A DNA stretch of 64,000 nt from AC-49 sp963766605 (GTDB lineage: Bacteria; Actinomycetota; Thermoleophilia; Solirubrobacterales; Solirubrobacteraceae). The notes below the pieces were generated by a model. It was not told the origin of the DNA and searched no databases. It saw only the letters and a list, made by a program, of their open reading frames with translations. Shown here one piece after another: positions 27,892 through 36,823 of this stretch. The stretch is taken from the NCBI GenBank assembly GCA_963766605.1, contig CAVYAT010000007.1:1054001-1118000 (forward strand). The letters are read 5' to 3'. Every line of letters starts with the position of its first letter. Position 1 is the stretch's first letter. The translations under genes were made by a program, and so were the position numbers.

Positions 27892-30307
27892 TGTCCCCGA
27901 CCGCGCTCGCGTGGTCATCATCGGCGGTGGCGTCGGCGGGACGGCGATCGCGTACCACCTGGCGCAACTCGGCGAGCGTGACGTCGTGCTCGTCGACCGC
28001 AACGAGCTGACGAGCGGATCGACGTTTCACTCGGCCGGGCTCGTCGGCCAGCTGCGCGGCTCGGTGACCCTGACCCAGATGATGATGTGGTCGGTCGAGC
28101 TGTATCGGACGCTCGACTGTGGCTGGACCGAGTGCGGCGGTATCCGCCTGGCCTGTACGCCCGAGCGCGAGCAGGAGACCCACCGCCAGGTCGCGTGGGC
28201 ACGGACGTTCGGTCTGCCGCTGGAGCTGATCTCGGCCGACGAGGCGCGCGAACTGTTCCCGCTGATGGTCACCGACGGCGTGCGCGTCGCCTCGCACCTG
28301 CCGACCGACGGCTACCTCGACCCGTCGATGCTGACCTACGCGCTGGCCGAGGGCGCGCGCGAGCGTGGCTGTCGCGTGTTCACGCACACGCGGGTGACCG
28401 GGATCGGCGTGGACAACGGGCGGGTCAACAGCGTCGAGACCGAGTGGGGGACGATCGAGTGCGAGGTTGTCGTCGACGCCGGCGGGATGTACGCGGCCGA
28501 GATCGCCCGGATGGCCGGCGTGCGCGTGCCGGTCGTCCCGTTCGCCCACGAGTACCTCGTCACACAGCCGTTCCGCGACCGCTCCGACCTGCGCCACCTG
28601 CCGACCCTGCGCGACCCCGACAACCTCATCTACTTCCGCGAGGAGGGCGGCGGACTGGTCATGGGCGGCTACGAGCGCCACAGCGCGCCGTGGGCGCTGG
28701 ACGAGCACCTGCTCGATGCGATTGCGCCCGACTTCAACGGTCGCCTGCTCGAGGAGGACTGGCCGCGCTTCGAGGAGATCGCCGACGCCTCCAAGCGCCG
28801 CGTGCCGTTGATGGAGGACGTCAAGGTGACGCGGCTGATCAACGGTCCCGAGGCGTTCACGCCCGACAACGAGTTCTGTCTCGGCGAGACCGACGTGCGC
28901 GGCTTCTTCGTCGCCGCCGGATTCTGCGCCCACGGCCTCGCGGGGGCGGGGGGCGTCGGTCAGATCATGGCGCATTGGATCCTCGACGGCGAGCCAGGCA
29001 TCGACGCGTGGGAGATGGACGTGCGCCGCTTCGGAGCGCACTTCCGCTCGGCGTCCTACACGCTCAAGCGCGCCCAGGAGGTCTACGAGACCTACTACGA
29101 CATCAAGTACCCCGGCCACGAGCGCCAGGCCGGCCGGCCGCTGCGGGTGTCGAGCGCGTACGCCTGGCACCTCGGTCACGGCGCGGCCTTCGGCGAGAAG
29201 TCGGGCTGGGAGCGCGTGAACTGGTACGAGTCAAACGCTGCGGCCGGCGACCCCTCGGCGCGGCCGGATGGCTGGGCGGGGATGCACTGGTCGCCGGCGA
29301 TCGGCGCCGAGCACACGGGCACGCGCGAGCGGGCCGGGCTGTTCGATGAGTCGTCGTTCAGCAAGCTCGAGGTCGCCGGACCGGGCGCGGCCGCGTTCCT
29401 GGAGGCGCTGTGCGACAACCATGTCGCGCGCGAGGTCGGCGCGATCACCTACACGCAGATGCTCAACCCACGCGGCGGGATCGAGTGCGACTTCACGGTC
29501 ACGCGCGTCGAGGACGACCGGTTCGCGATCGTCACCGGCACGGCGTTTGGCAACCACGACGCGGCGTGGATCCGCGCGCACCAGCCGGCCGACGGCTCGG
29601 TCACGGTCTCGGACGTGACTGCACGCTGGGCGTGCTTCGCGCTGTGGGGGCCGCGGGCGCGCGACATCCTCGCGCCGCTGACGATCGACGCGCTCGAGTT
29701 CCCGTACATGACGATGCGCGACATCGCGGTCGGCGACGTGCCGGTGCGGGCGCTGCGGGTGACGTTCGTCGGAGAGCTGGGGTGGGAGCTGTACTGCCCG
29801 ACCGAGTACGGCGCCGGGCTGTGGCGCGCGCTGTGGGAGACGGGGAAGCCCCATGGCCTGATCGCCGGTGGGTACAAGGCGATCGACTCGTTGCGCCTGG
29901 AGAAGGGCTACCGCGTGTGGGCGGCCGACATCACACCCGACGTGACGCCGTATGAGGCGGGGCTTGGCTTCTGCGTCGACCTCGACAAGGGCGACTTCAT
30001 CGGCCGCGACGCGCTGGTCGCCGCCCGGGAGAGCGGCCCGCGTTCGCGCCTGCGCTGCCTCGTGCTCGACGACCCGCGGGCCGTCGCCCTGGGCAACGAG
30101 CCGGTCCGGATCGGCGACGCGATCGTGGGTCGCGTGACGAGCGGCGGTTATGGATACACGGTGGCCTCGTCGATCGCCTACGCGCACCTCCCGCCCGGCG
30201 TGGAGCCCGGCGCTCGCGTCGAGGTCGACGTGTTCGGGACATGGATCGGCGCCGAGGTCAGGGCCGGGGCGCTGGTCGATCCCGAGGGTCAGCGCGTGCG
30301 TGCGTGA
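27875..30307 (+). CDS. GcvT-fused FAD-dependent N-methylamine oxidoreductase (DMGDH/SarDH family, 810 aa)
   Basis: The N-terminal DAO domain has VVIIGGGVGGTAIAYHL (FAD), with the following FHSAGLVGQLRGS and GGIRLACTPER. The FAO_M linker is near residues 370-425. The C-terminal folate-binding GcvT domain (about 430-800) reads HTGTRERAGLFDESSFSK and later FVGELGWELYCPTEYG. This order matches dimethylglycine and sarcosine dehydrogenases, which demethylate N-methyl groups and pass the one-carbon unit to tetrahydrofolate. FHSAG is where the covalent FAD His is found in mammalian relatives; the His is present. A strong ribosome site (GAGGAGG) 7 nt before the ATG fixes the start inside the kinase gene. 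Substrate not determined. Confidence 0.87.
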   Translation: MPRPRDVPDRARVVIIGGGVGGTAIAYHLAQLGERDVVLVDRNELTSGSTFHSAGLVGQLRGSVTLTQMMMWSVELYRTLDCGWTECGGIRLACTPEREQETHRQVAWARTFGLPLELISADEARELFPLMVTDGVRVASHLPTDGYLDPSMLTYALAEGARERGCRVFTHTRVTGIGVDNGRVNSVETEWGTIECEVVVDAGGMYAAEIARMAGVRVPVVPFAHEYLVTQPFRDRSDLRHLPTLRDPDNLIYFREEGGGLVMGGYERHSAPWALDEHLLDAIAPDFNGRLLEEDWPRFEEIADASKRRVPLMEDVKVTRLINGPEAFTPDNEFCLGETDVRGFFVAAGFCAHGLAGAGGVGQIMAHWILDGEPGIDAWEMDVRRFGAHFRSASYTLKRAQEVYETYYDIKYPGHERQAGRPLRVSSAYAWHLGHGAAFGEKSGWERVNWYESNAAAGDPSARPDGWAGMHWSPAIGAEHTGTRERAGLFDESSFSKLEVAGPGAAAFLEALCDNHVAREVGAITYTQMLNPRGGIECDFTVTRVEDDRFAIVTGTAFGNHDAAWIRAHQPADGSVTVSDVTARWACFALWGPRARDILAPLTIDALEFPYMTMRDIAVGDVPVRALRVTFVGELGWELYCPTEYGAGLWRALWETGKPHGLIAGGYKAIDSLRLEKGYRVWAADITPDVTPYEAGLGFCVDLDKGDFIGRDALVAARESGPRSRLRCLVLDDPRAVALGNEPVRIGDAIVGRVTSGGYGYTVASSIAYAHLPPGVEPGARVEVDVFGTWIGAEVRAGALVDPEGQRVRA

Positions 30308-30366
30308 CTCCAGAAACCCACGCATGATGCCGATACATATGAAGCCCGCCGTCGCATGCGACGCCC

Positions 30367-32019
30367 ATGCCCGACCCGCCCTCAAACGAATCCGCCGAGG
30401 TTCCCGAGCTCGATTTCGCGCTGTTCGACGCTGATCGCGTGGGCCCGGCCGACGCGGCGACGATCGAGGCGGCGCTGATCGCGACGGTCGCGCGCTACGG
30501 CGAAGCCCCGGTCGTCGCACTGCGCGACGATGCCGTCGGCGCCCCGATGCCGGAGTCCGTCCCGGTCCGGCGCAAGACCGTGTCCAACATCCGTACCGGG
30601 CTCGACGTGATCGCCTTCGACGACGAGGTCATCGCGGCCTGGGAGCGCGTGCTGACGACCGGGCTGGCCCGCTGCCGCATCCGCCTCGTGCGCACCCCGG
30701 ACGCCACCGGCACCAACTACATGTTCGACCTGCGCGAGAACCACGGCGTGATCGTCGTCGTCACCGTCATGGACAGCGCCGGCGAAGCCGGCGCCGTGGA
30801 CGTCGTCGCCGAGGCGCCGGGGCTGCTGTACAAACCGCGCTTTGCCACCGTCGCCCGCGACCGGTCGGGCGTCGTGCTACGCGTTGACGAGTCGTTCACC
30901 GCGATCCTCGGATGGACGGGCGACGAGCTGGTCGGCGAGCGTCTCCACGACCGCATCCACCCCGACGACCAGCAGCTGTCGATCGACCACTGGATGCAGA
31001 CCCTCGCCGACCCAGGCGTGTCGCGCCGCGTGCGTCTGCGCCATCGCAATCGCGACGGCGACTGGGTCTGGTTCGAGGTCGCCAACCACAACGCTCTCGC
31101 CGACCCCGTCGAGGGCTGCGTGGTCACCGAGCTGCTCGACATCTCCGAGGAGATGGCCGCGCTCGACGGACTACGGGCGCGTGAGGCGCTGCTCACGCAG
31201 ATGGCCGAGACGATGCCGGTCGGCCTGATGCAGATCGACACCAGGCAACGCGTGATCTACAACAACACCCGCCTGCTCGAGATCGCCGGCTGCCGGCGCG
31301 CGGCGTCGCTGCGTGAGCAGCTGCAAGCGATCGTGCCCCACGAGCGCCCGTTGCTGGACGAGGCCGTCGCCGACGTTCTCCGGACCGGTGGGCAGGCCGA
31401 TCTCGAGGTCGTGCTGGCCCCCGAAGGCGCCGACGAGCGCACGTGCACGATCAGCCTGCGCGCGCTGTTGGAGCCCGACGGCTCCGTCCGCGGCGCGATC
31501 GTCTGCGTGACCGACGTGACCGAGAGCACGCAGATGCGCGAGGAGCTGCGCCGCCGCGCCACGTTCGACGACCTCACCGGCTGCCACAACCGGGCTTCGG
31601 TGATGCACGCGCTCGAGCAGCACATCGCCGTCGGTGGGCGCCTGGGGACGCGCGCCGTCGTCTACGCCGACCTCGACGGTTTCAAGGCGATGAACGACCG
31701 CGACGGCCACGCCGCAGGCGACACGCTGCTTCGTCTCGTCGCCGAGCGTCTGCGCTCCGCGACCCGGGGCGGCGACATCGTCGGACGGATCGGCGGCGAC
31801 GAGTTCCTGATCCTGTGCCCGCGCGTCGGCTCGCAGGACGAGGCGACGGTGCTCGTCGACCGCGTCCGCGCGGCCGTCGGCGGCGAGGCGCGCGTGAGCA
31901 TCGGCGTCGCCTGGTCGACCGGCAACGAGCTCGACGCCGACGCCCTGGTCGCCCGCGCCGACGCGGCGATGTACGCCGCCAAGCGCGACGGCGGCAACGC
32001 CGCGCGCCTCGCGGCCTAG
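30367..32019 (+). CDS. PAS-PAS-GGDEF diguanylate cyclase (550 aa)
   Basis: Makes c-di-GMP. Two sensor modules precede the enzyme: a PAS (about 155-265, with FTAILGWTGDELVGERLHDRIHPDD and a PAC tail) and a second PAS (about 275-385, MPVGLMQIDTRQRVIYNN). The N-terminal 140 residues contain another conserved but unnamed region. The GGDEF domain has DDLTGCHNR, YADLDGFKAMND and RIGGDEFLIL near residue 477. An RGGD four residues plus a five-residue spacer before GGDEF matches the inhibitory I-site. No membrane segment is seen, so it senses a cytoplasmic signal. It is the last gene before the palindromic repeat. Confidence 0.93.
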   Translation: MPDPPSNESAEVPELDFALFDADRVGPADAATIEAALIATVARYGEAPVVALRDDAVGAPMPESVPVRRKTVSNIRTGLDVIAFDDEVIAAWERVLTTGLARCRIRLVRTPDATGTNYMFDLRENHGVIVVVTVMDSAGEAGAVDVVAEAPGLLYKPRFATVARDRSGVVLRVDESFTAILGWTGDELVGERLHDRIHPDDQQLSIDHWMQTLADPGVSRRVRLRHRNRDGDWVWFEVANHNALADPVEGCVVTELLDISEEMAALDGLRAREALLTQMAETMPVGLMQIDTRQRVIYNNTRLLEIAGCRRAASLREQLQAIVPHERPLLDEAVADVLRTGGQADLEVVLAPEGADERTCTISLRALLEPDGSVRGAIVCVTDVTESTQMREELRRRATFDDLTGCHNRASVMHALEQHIAVGGRLGTRAVVYADLDGFKAMNDRDGHAAGDTLLRLVAERLRSATRGGDIVGRIGGDEFLILCPRVGSQDEATVLVDRVRAAVGGEARVSIGVAWSTGNELDADALVARADAAMYAAKRDGGNAARLAA

Positions 32020-32030
32020 CGCAAACGCGC

Positions 32031-32112
32031 GTCAACGTCAGGGGGTCAGACCCCTTCACGCTCACGTTAACGTCAAGGGGTCAGACCCCTTGACGTTGAC
32101 GTCAACGTTAAG
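32031..32112. repeat. Twin GGGGTCAGACCCC palindromes (REP-like/bidirectional terminator)
   Basis: Two copies of a GGGGTCAGACCCC palindrome with related flanks (GTCAACGTCA, CGTTAACGTCA) lie between convergent genes. The second copy is a perfect 13-bp hairpin: arms 32069-32081 and 32085-32097 around CAG. The first copy (centre near 32048) is less perfect. No other copy occurs in the window. It could end transcription from both sides. The twin arrangement also resembles REP/BIME-type elements mobilised by TnpA-REP transposases. Confidence 0.75.
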
Positions 32113-32142
32113 TTGCCGCGGCGAGGGCACCGCGCGCCTCGC

Positions 32143-33585
32143 CTAGGGTGAAGCGCCGTCGCGCAGCAACGCGCGCTTGACCTTGCCGCTCTCGGTCTTG
32201 GGTAGCTCGGCGGCGAAGTCGACGATGCGGGGGTACTTGTACGGTGCGGTCGTGTCCTTGACGTGATCCTGGAGCTCGCGCGCGAGGTCGTCGGAGGCGG
32301 CGAAGCCATCGCGTAGGACCACCACCGCGCGCACCACGCTGCCGCGCTCGTCGTCAGGCGCGGCCACGGCGGCGGCCTCCGCGACCGCCGGATGGGCGAC
32401 GAGCGCCGACTCGACCTCGAACGGCCCGATCCGGTAGCCGGCCGAGATGATCACGTCGTCGGTGCGTCCCTCGAAGTGCAGGTAGCCCTCGTCGTCCTGC
32501 GCGACGCGGTCGCCGGTGCGCCAGACGCCGGCGTCGGGCGGGTCGTCGCCGAGGTAGCCGGCGAAGAACGTCGGCACCGTCGCCGGGTCGGCGACCAGCT
32601 CGCCGTCGTCGATCCACAGCCGAACACCCGGCAGCGCGCGGCCCATCGATCCCGGCCGCGCCGCGACGCCGAGCGGCATCCCGGTCAGCTGGCCGGTCTC
32701 GGTCTGGCCGTAGCCGTCGCGGATCCACAGCCCGGTCCCCTCGTGCCACGCGCGCAGCACCTCGGGGTTCAGCGCCTCGCCGGCCGCCACCACGCCGCGC
32801 AGGTCGGAGAACGCGCGCAGCTGCGAACGCTTGGCGATGACCCGGTACTCGGTCGGCGCCATGCACAGCACGTTGACGTGCTCACGGGCCAGCAGCTCGA
32901 GGCGCTCGTCGGGGTCAAAGCGCGCGTCGTGCAGCAGCGAGGCGGCGCCACGCAGCCACGGTGCGATGAACACGTTGCGGGCCGACTTCGACCAACCGCT
33001 GGCCGCCGTGCACCACACGAGGTCGCCCGGCAACGGGCCGAGCCAGTGCTCGGCCTGGACGCGCTGGCCGGTCAGGTAGCGCTGGGCGTGCAGCACGGCC
33101 TTTGGCTCGCCGGCCGTTCCCGACGTGAACGTGATCAGACACGGGTCGGCCGCGTCGAGCTCGACGGCCGTCGCCGGCGGCGAGGAGAACAGCGCCTCAT
33201 CGGGCACGAGCACGACGTCGCAGGCCGGCTCGGACGCCTCCAGCGCGGCGCGGTTGCGTTCGTCGGCGATGATCAGCTTCGGCGCGACGACGCCCAGGCG
33301 CATGGCCAGGTCCTTGGGTCGGAGCTGCTCGGTGCACGGCAGCACGACGGCGCCGATGCGAAAGCACGCGACCATCGCCATGACCCACTCGGGCCGATTG
33401 CCGATCACCGTCATCACGACGTCGCCGCGCGCGACGCCACGGACCTGGAGCGCACCGGCCAGCGCGGCCGACCGCGCGGCCAGCTCCCCGAATGTCCACT
33501 CGCGCCGGCCGCCGTCGCGCGTCAGCTCGACGAGCGCGAGGCGCCGTGGGTCGGCGGCATCGACGACGTCGCGCGCGAAGTTCAC
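32143..33585 (-). CDS. AMP-forming acyl-CoA synthetase (480 aa)
   Basis: Activates a carboxylic acid to its CoA thioester with ATP. The nucleotide loop is ITFTSGTAGEPKAVLH (about 150), followed by DGYGQTETG (about 295), the hinge TGDRVAQDDEGYLHFEGRTDD, and the catalytic Lys in PKTESGKVKR near the C-terminus. The motif spacing and the WCTAASGWSKSARN segment resemble medium-chain (ACSM-type) or acetate/propionate-type synthetases. GTG at 33585 overlaps the thioesterase stop by 4 nt (GTGA), which sets the start. Together with the thioesterase, acyl-CoA dehydrogenase and SCP2 genes it forms a fatty-acid group. Confidence 0.9.
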   Translation of the reverse strand: MNFARDVVDAADPRRLALVELTRDGGRREWTFGELAARSAALAGALQVRGVARGDVVMTVIGNRPEWVMAMVACFRIGAVVLPCTEQLRPKDLAMRLGVVAPKLIIADERNRAALEASEPACDVVLVPDEALFSSPPATAVELDAADPCLITFTSGTAGEPKAVLHAQRYLTGQRVQAEHWLGPLPGDLVWCTAASGWSKSARNVFIAPWLRGAASLLHDARFDPDERLELLAREHVNVLCMAPTEYRVIAKRSQLRAFSDLRGVVAAGEALNPEVLRAWHEGTGLWIRDGYGQTETGQLTGMPLGVAARPGSMGRALPGVRLWIDDGELVADPATVPTFFAGYLGDDPPDAGVWRTGDRVAQDDEGYLHFEGRTDDVIISAGYRIGPFEVESALVAHPAVAEAAAVAAPDDERGSVVRAVVVLRDGFAASDDLARELQDHVKDTTAPYKYPRIVDFAAELPKTESGKVKRALLRDGASP

Positions 33586-34010
33586 GACGCCTCGGGGGCG
33601 AGCACCATCTGGGTGCAGACGAAGTTCGCCGCCAGCCGGTCGCCGTTGAACATCCTGATCTCCCACACCTGTGTGCGCTTGCCGCGGTGCAGCGGCTCGC
33701 CGACCGCCGTCAGCACGTCACCGGCAGCGGCGGGGGCAAAGATGTTCGTCTTCATCTCGACGGTCGTGAACTGCTCGCCCGGCCCGAGGTTCGACATCGT
33801 CCCGAACGCGGCCAGCGTGTCGCCGAACGTCGTCCACACGCCGCCGTGGACCCCGCCTCCCGGGCGCAGGTGGCGCGGGTCGGCGGCGAGCCGTCCCTCG
33901 ACGCGGTCGCGCTTCATGCTCGTCACCTCGATTCCGAGGTCGCCGGGGAAGGATCCGGCCAGCACCGAGGCGCTGAACTGGGCTGCAGTGGCGTCGTTGA
34001 TGTCGGTCAC
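33582..34010 (-). CDS. PaaI-type hotdog thioesterase (142 aa)
   Basis: Single hotdog domain with GGGVHGGVWTTFGDTLAAFGT, the signature helix of PaaI/YdiI-like acyl-CoA thioesterases, and TVEMKTNIFAPAAAGDVL. Length is normal. It starts with GTG at 34010, and the stop overlaps the synthetase start. The pairing of an acyl-CoA synthetase with a thioesterase would let the cell adjust the acyl-CoA pool. The 19-bp space to the divergent acyl-CoA dehydrogenase holds a palindrome. Confidence 0.88.
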   Translation of the reverse strand: MTDINDATAAQFSASVLAGSFPGDLGIEVTSMKRDRVEGRLAADPRHLRPGGGVHGGVWTTFGDTLAAFGTMSNLGPGEQFTTVEMKTNIFAPAAAGDVLTAVGEPLHRGKRTQVWEIRMFNGDRLAANFVCTQMVLAPEAS

Positions 34011-34012
34011 GA

Positions 34013-34024
34013 CATGAGATCATG
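34013..34024. promoter_or_regulatory. Palindrome in the thioesterase/acyl-CoA dehydrogenase divergent gap
   Basis: CATGA-GA-TCATG is a perfect inverted repeat with 5-bp arms centred in the 19-bp gap between two divergent starts. A regulator bound there would affect both genes. No regulator gene is adjacent, and the dyad is short enough to arise by chance. Confidence 0.3.
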
Positions 34025-34029
34025 CCGAC

Positions 34030-35232
34030 ATGGCCGCGACCGAGACCCAGACCGGGGACCTGACCGACGAGCAGCGCGCGATCGTGGAGATGGTCCACCA
34101 GTTCGCCGACGAGCAGATCCTGCCCAACGCCGAGCACTTCGACCACGAGGATGAGTTCCCCGAGGCGATCGTCGAGCAGATGAAGGAGCTCGGTCTGTTC
34201 GGCGTGACGATCCCCGAGGAGTACGGCGGCATGGGGCTCGACCTGACGACCTACGCGCTGATCGTCGAGGAGCTGTCGCGCGGCTGGATCTCGATCTCGG
34301 GCGTCATCAACACGCACTTCATCGGCTCCTACCTGCTGATCAAGTTCGGCACCGAGGAGCAGCGCCAGAAGTACCTGCCGAAGATGGCGACCGGTGAGAT
34401 CCGTGCGGCGTTCTCGCTCTCGGAACCCGAGCTCGGATCCGACGTCCAGGCGATCAAGACGTCGGCCAAGAAGCTCGACAGTGGCGACTACGAGATCAAC
34501 GGCCAGAAGATGTGGGTCACCAACGGCCTGCGCTCGGACCTCGTGTTCGTGCTCGTCAAGACCGACCCCGACGCCGACCCGCGCCACAAGGGCTTCACGT
34601 GCTTCATCGCGGAGAAGGAGGCCGGCGCCGCCGAGAATCCCGGCCTGACCGTTCCGCCGCAGATCAAGAAGATGGGCTACAAGGGCGTCGAGTCGACCGA
34701 GCTGGTGTTCGACGGCTACATCTGCCCAGCCGAGAACATCCTCGGCGGCGAGGCGGCGGGCCTCAACGCGGGCTTCCCACAGATGATGGACGCGCTCGAG
34801 GTCGGCCGCGTCAACGTCGCCGCGCGCGGCGTCGGCATCGCCCAGCGCGCGCTCGAGCTGGCGCTGCGCTACAGCCAGGAGCGCAAGACGTTCGGCAAGC
34901 CGATCGCCCAGCACCAGGTGATCGAGTTCAAGCTCGCCGACATGGCGACCCAGGTCGAGGCGGCGCGGCTGCTCACGCGGCGCGCGGCGCGGCTGAAGGA
35001 TGCCGGCGTGCGCTCCGACCTCGAGGCCGGCATGGCGAAGCTGTTCGCCTCAGAGGCCGGGCGCTTCTGCGTCGAGGAGTCGCTGCGCATCCACGGCGGC
35101 TACGGCTACTCCAAGGAGTACGAGATCGAGCGCCTGTATCGCGATGCGCCCCTGCTGCTGATCGGCGAGGGAACGTCGGAGATCCAGAAGATGGTCATCG
35201 GCCGCACGCTGCTGCGACGGAACAAGATCTAG
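34030..35232 (+). CDS. Acyl-CoA dehydrogenase; candidate methylsuccinyl-CoA dehydrogenase (400 aa)
   Basis: FAD flavoenzyme making trans-2-enoyl-CoA. AAFSLSEPELGSDVQAIKT and WVTNGL are the ACAD signature blocks, ERKTFGKPIAQHQ binds FAD, and the catalytic Glu is in LLLIGEGTSEIQ. The segments SRGWISISGVINTHFI and MMDALEVGRVNVAARG recall, from memory, the acyl-CoA dehydrogenase of the Streptomyces ethylmalonyl-CoA gene cluster. Since ecm, mcl and mch are also in this window, a methylsuccinyl-CoA dehydrogenase role is proposed. A general short/branched-chain role is the alternative. ACAD family confidence is high; the specific role is about 0.45. Confidence 0.9.
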   Translation: MAATETQTGDLTDEQRAIVEMVHQFADEQILPNAEHFDHEDEFPEAIVEQMKELGLFGVTIPEEYGGMGLDLTTYALIVEELSRGWISISGVINTHFIGSYLLIKFGTEEQRQKYLPKMATGEIRAAFSLSEPELGSDVQAIKTSAKKLDSGDYEINGQKMWVTNGLRSDLVFVLVKTDPDADPRHKGFTCFIAEKEAGAAENPGLTVPPQIKKMGYKGVESTELVFDGYICPAENILGGEAAGLNAGFPQMMDALEVGRVNVAARGVGIAQRALELALRYSQERKTFGKPIAQHQVIEFKLADMATQVEAARLLTRRAARLKDAGVRSDLEAGMAKLFASEAGRFCVEESLRIHGGYGYSKEYEIERLYRDAPLLLIGEGTSEIQKMVIGRTLLRRNKI

Positions 35233-35604
35233 ATGTCGACCGACGCTCCCGAGCTCATCGAGCGCGCGATCCACGACTTCCTCGAGGAGGTCCCGGCGCT
35301 GGCGCCGCTGAAGGGCGTCTTCCAGGTCGACTTCCAGGGCCGTGGCGACGTCCAGCAGTTCCGCGTCGAGATGCCCGCAGTGACGGTGACGAAGGGTGCG
35401 GACCCACAGGCCAAGATCACCGTCGCGATGCGCCGCGACTTCTTCAACGCGATGGTCGAGAACGGCGCCAAGCTCGCCGACTGGGAAGAGGCGTTCCGCT
35501 ACGGCCAGGCCAAGGCCACCGGCATCGATCAGTACATCAAGCTGATCGCCAACGTCTGCGAGAAGGCCGCCGAGCGCCAGCGCCTGCGGCGCGCCCGCCA
35601 CTGA
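35233..35604 (+). CDS. SCP2 sterol/lipid-transfer domain protein (123 aa)
   Basis: Small stand-alone SCP2-fold domain: LKGVFQVDFQGRGDVQQFRVEM, ADPQAKITVAMRRDFFNAMVENGAKLADWEEAFRYGQAKATGI. The FxxGK/A-like AFRYGQAKATG end is typical of the domain. It probably binds acyl-CoA or another lipid. The ATG follows the TAG of the acyl-CoA dehydrogenase with no gap, so they are co-translated. It may deliver substrate to the dehydrogenase. Confidence 0.85.
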   Translation: MSTDAPELIERAIHDFLEEVPALAPLKGVFQVDFQGRGDVQQFRVEMPAVTVTKGADPQAKITVAMRRDFFNAMVENGAKLADWEEAFRYGQAKATGIDQYIKLIANVCEKAAERQRLRRARH

Positions 35605-35605
35605 A

Positions 35606-36067
35606 TCACGTCGGCTTGACCACCATGTCGATGACGATCGCCATCAGGAACAGGATCTCGATGCGGTTGATCAGCAGGATCCGGTCGAACAGCGCGACCT
35701 GGTCGGGCGGCATCTCGCCGCCCGCCGCGTCCACCGCCTTGCCGAGGCGGTCCGCGGCCGGGCCGAGGTAGAAGACTCCGAGCACGAACGACGCGACCCA
35801 CACCGCGAGGCCGAACGACACCCACAGCTCGCTCGCCTTGAGTCCCTCCTGGTCGAGCGTCAGGAAGCCGAACACGATCAGCACGAGCGCCGCTCCGGTG
35901 AGGATGTACTTGCCGTAGAAGCCGACCTGTTTCGCGAACCAGCCGGCGTACAGCGGACCGGCCTTCTTGGCCCGCATCCCGATCACATGCAGCGCCACGT
36001 CGCTGCCGACCCAGATGACGGCGGCGAGGACGTGGATCGACTTGTAGATCGTCAGCGCGTTGAGCAT
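35606..36067 (-). CDS. DUF2269-type integral membrane protein (153 aa)
   Basis: Four hydrophobic helices: residues 1-28 (LTIYKSIHVLAAVIWVGSDVALHV), about 50-70, 83-105 and 128-150. The HVLAAVIWVG start with its His is typical of DUF2269 and the related CopD/cytochrome-b561-like small membrane families. No biochemical function is established. It is tail to tail with the SCP2 gene and divergent from the amidase. Confidence 0.8.
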   Translation of the reverse strand: MLNALTIYKSIHVLAAVIWVGSDVALHVIGMRAKKAGPLYAGWFAKQVGFYGKYILTGAALVLIVFGFLTLDQEGLKASELWVSFGLAVWVASFVLGVFYLGPAADRLGKAVDAAGGEMPPDQVALFDRILLINRIEILFLMAIVIDMVVKPT

Positions 36068-36125
36068 CCGGGCACCCTAGCCAGCGGCGCGGAGGCGGCG
36101 GGGCGCGGCCTACACTCGCTGGCGT

Positions 36126-36761
36126 ATGGTCGCGAAGCTTCTTGGCGTGCTCGCGTTCGCCGTGGCCGCGGCCGGCCATCCCGCGCGCCCGCACATCGTC
36201 TTCACGCCGATCCCGTTCCCGGACAAGCGCAAGCAGGAGATGCGTGCGTACGCCCAGCGCCACTACGGGATCGACTCCTACCGGCTCGTCGACCCGCACG
36301 TGATCGTCGAGCACGTCACCATCACCCCGACGTTCTCCGCCGCATTCAACACGTTCGCGCCCGACGTCCCCGATGTCGAGCTGCACGAGCTGCCGGGGCT
36401 GTGTGCGCACTTCGTCATCGACCGCGACGGGACCATCCACCAGCTCGTCCCGCTCGGGATCATGTGCCGCCACACGGTCGGCCTGAACTGGACGGCGATC
36501 GGGATCGAGCATGTCGGCATGAGCGACGCCGACGTGCTGTCGGACCCGGCGCAGATGCGCGCCTCGCTGGCGCTCACGGCGTGGCTGATGTACCGCGGGC
36601 ACATCACGCTGAAGAACGTGATCGGACACGCCGAGTCGCTCTCGAGCCCGTACCACCACGAGCGTGTCGCCCGTCTGCGCACGCAAACCCACGCCGACTG
36701 GCAGCACGTCGACATGGTCCGTTACCGCCGGATGCTGCGTGGGCTGCTGTCCGCGGGTTGA
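36126..36761 (+). CDS. Secreted N-acetylmuramoyl-L-alanine amidase-like protein (211 aa)
   Basis: A short signal-like hydrophobic N-terminus (MVAKLLGVLAFAVAAAG) is followed by an Amidase_2/PGRP fold: VIVEHVTITPTFSAAFNTF, CAHFVIDRDGTIHQLVP, NWTAIGIEHVGMSD and LKNVIGHAES. His residues in EHVT, RHTVG and GHAES are the expected zinc ligands or active-site residues. It should cut the stem peptide from peptidoglycan glycan strands. TACACT at 36111-36116 lies 9 nt before the ATG, suggesting a leaderless start. Confidence 0.85.
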   Translation: MVAKLLGVLAFAVAAAGHPARPHIVFTPIPFPDKRKQEMRAYAQRHYGIDSYRLVDPHVIVEHVTITPTFSAAFNTFAPDVPDVELHELPGLCAHFVIDRDGTIHQLVPLGIMCRHTVGLNWTAIGIEHVGMSDADVLSDPAQMRASLALTAWLMYRGHITLKNVIGHAESLSSPYHHERVARLRTQTHADWQHVDMVRYRRMLRGLLSAG

Positions 36762-36823
36762 CACGACCGGCTCGCGGTGGATACTAGGCCTGTTCTTCTG
36801 TCGTTCGGCGGATCGGGGATACG

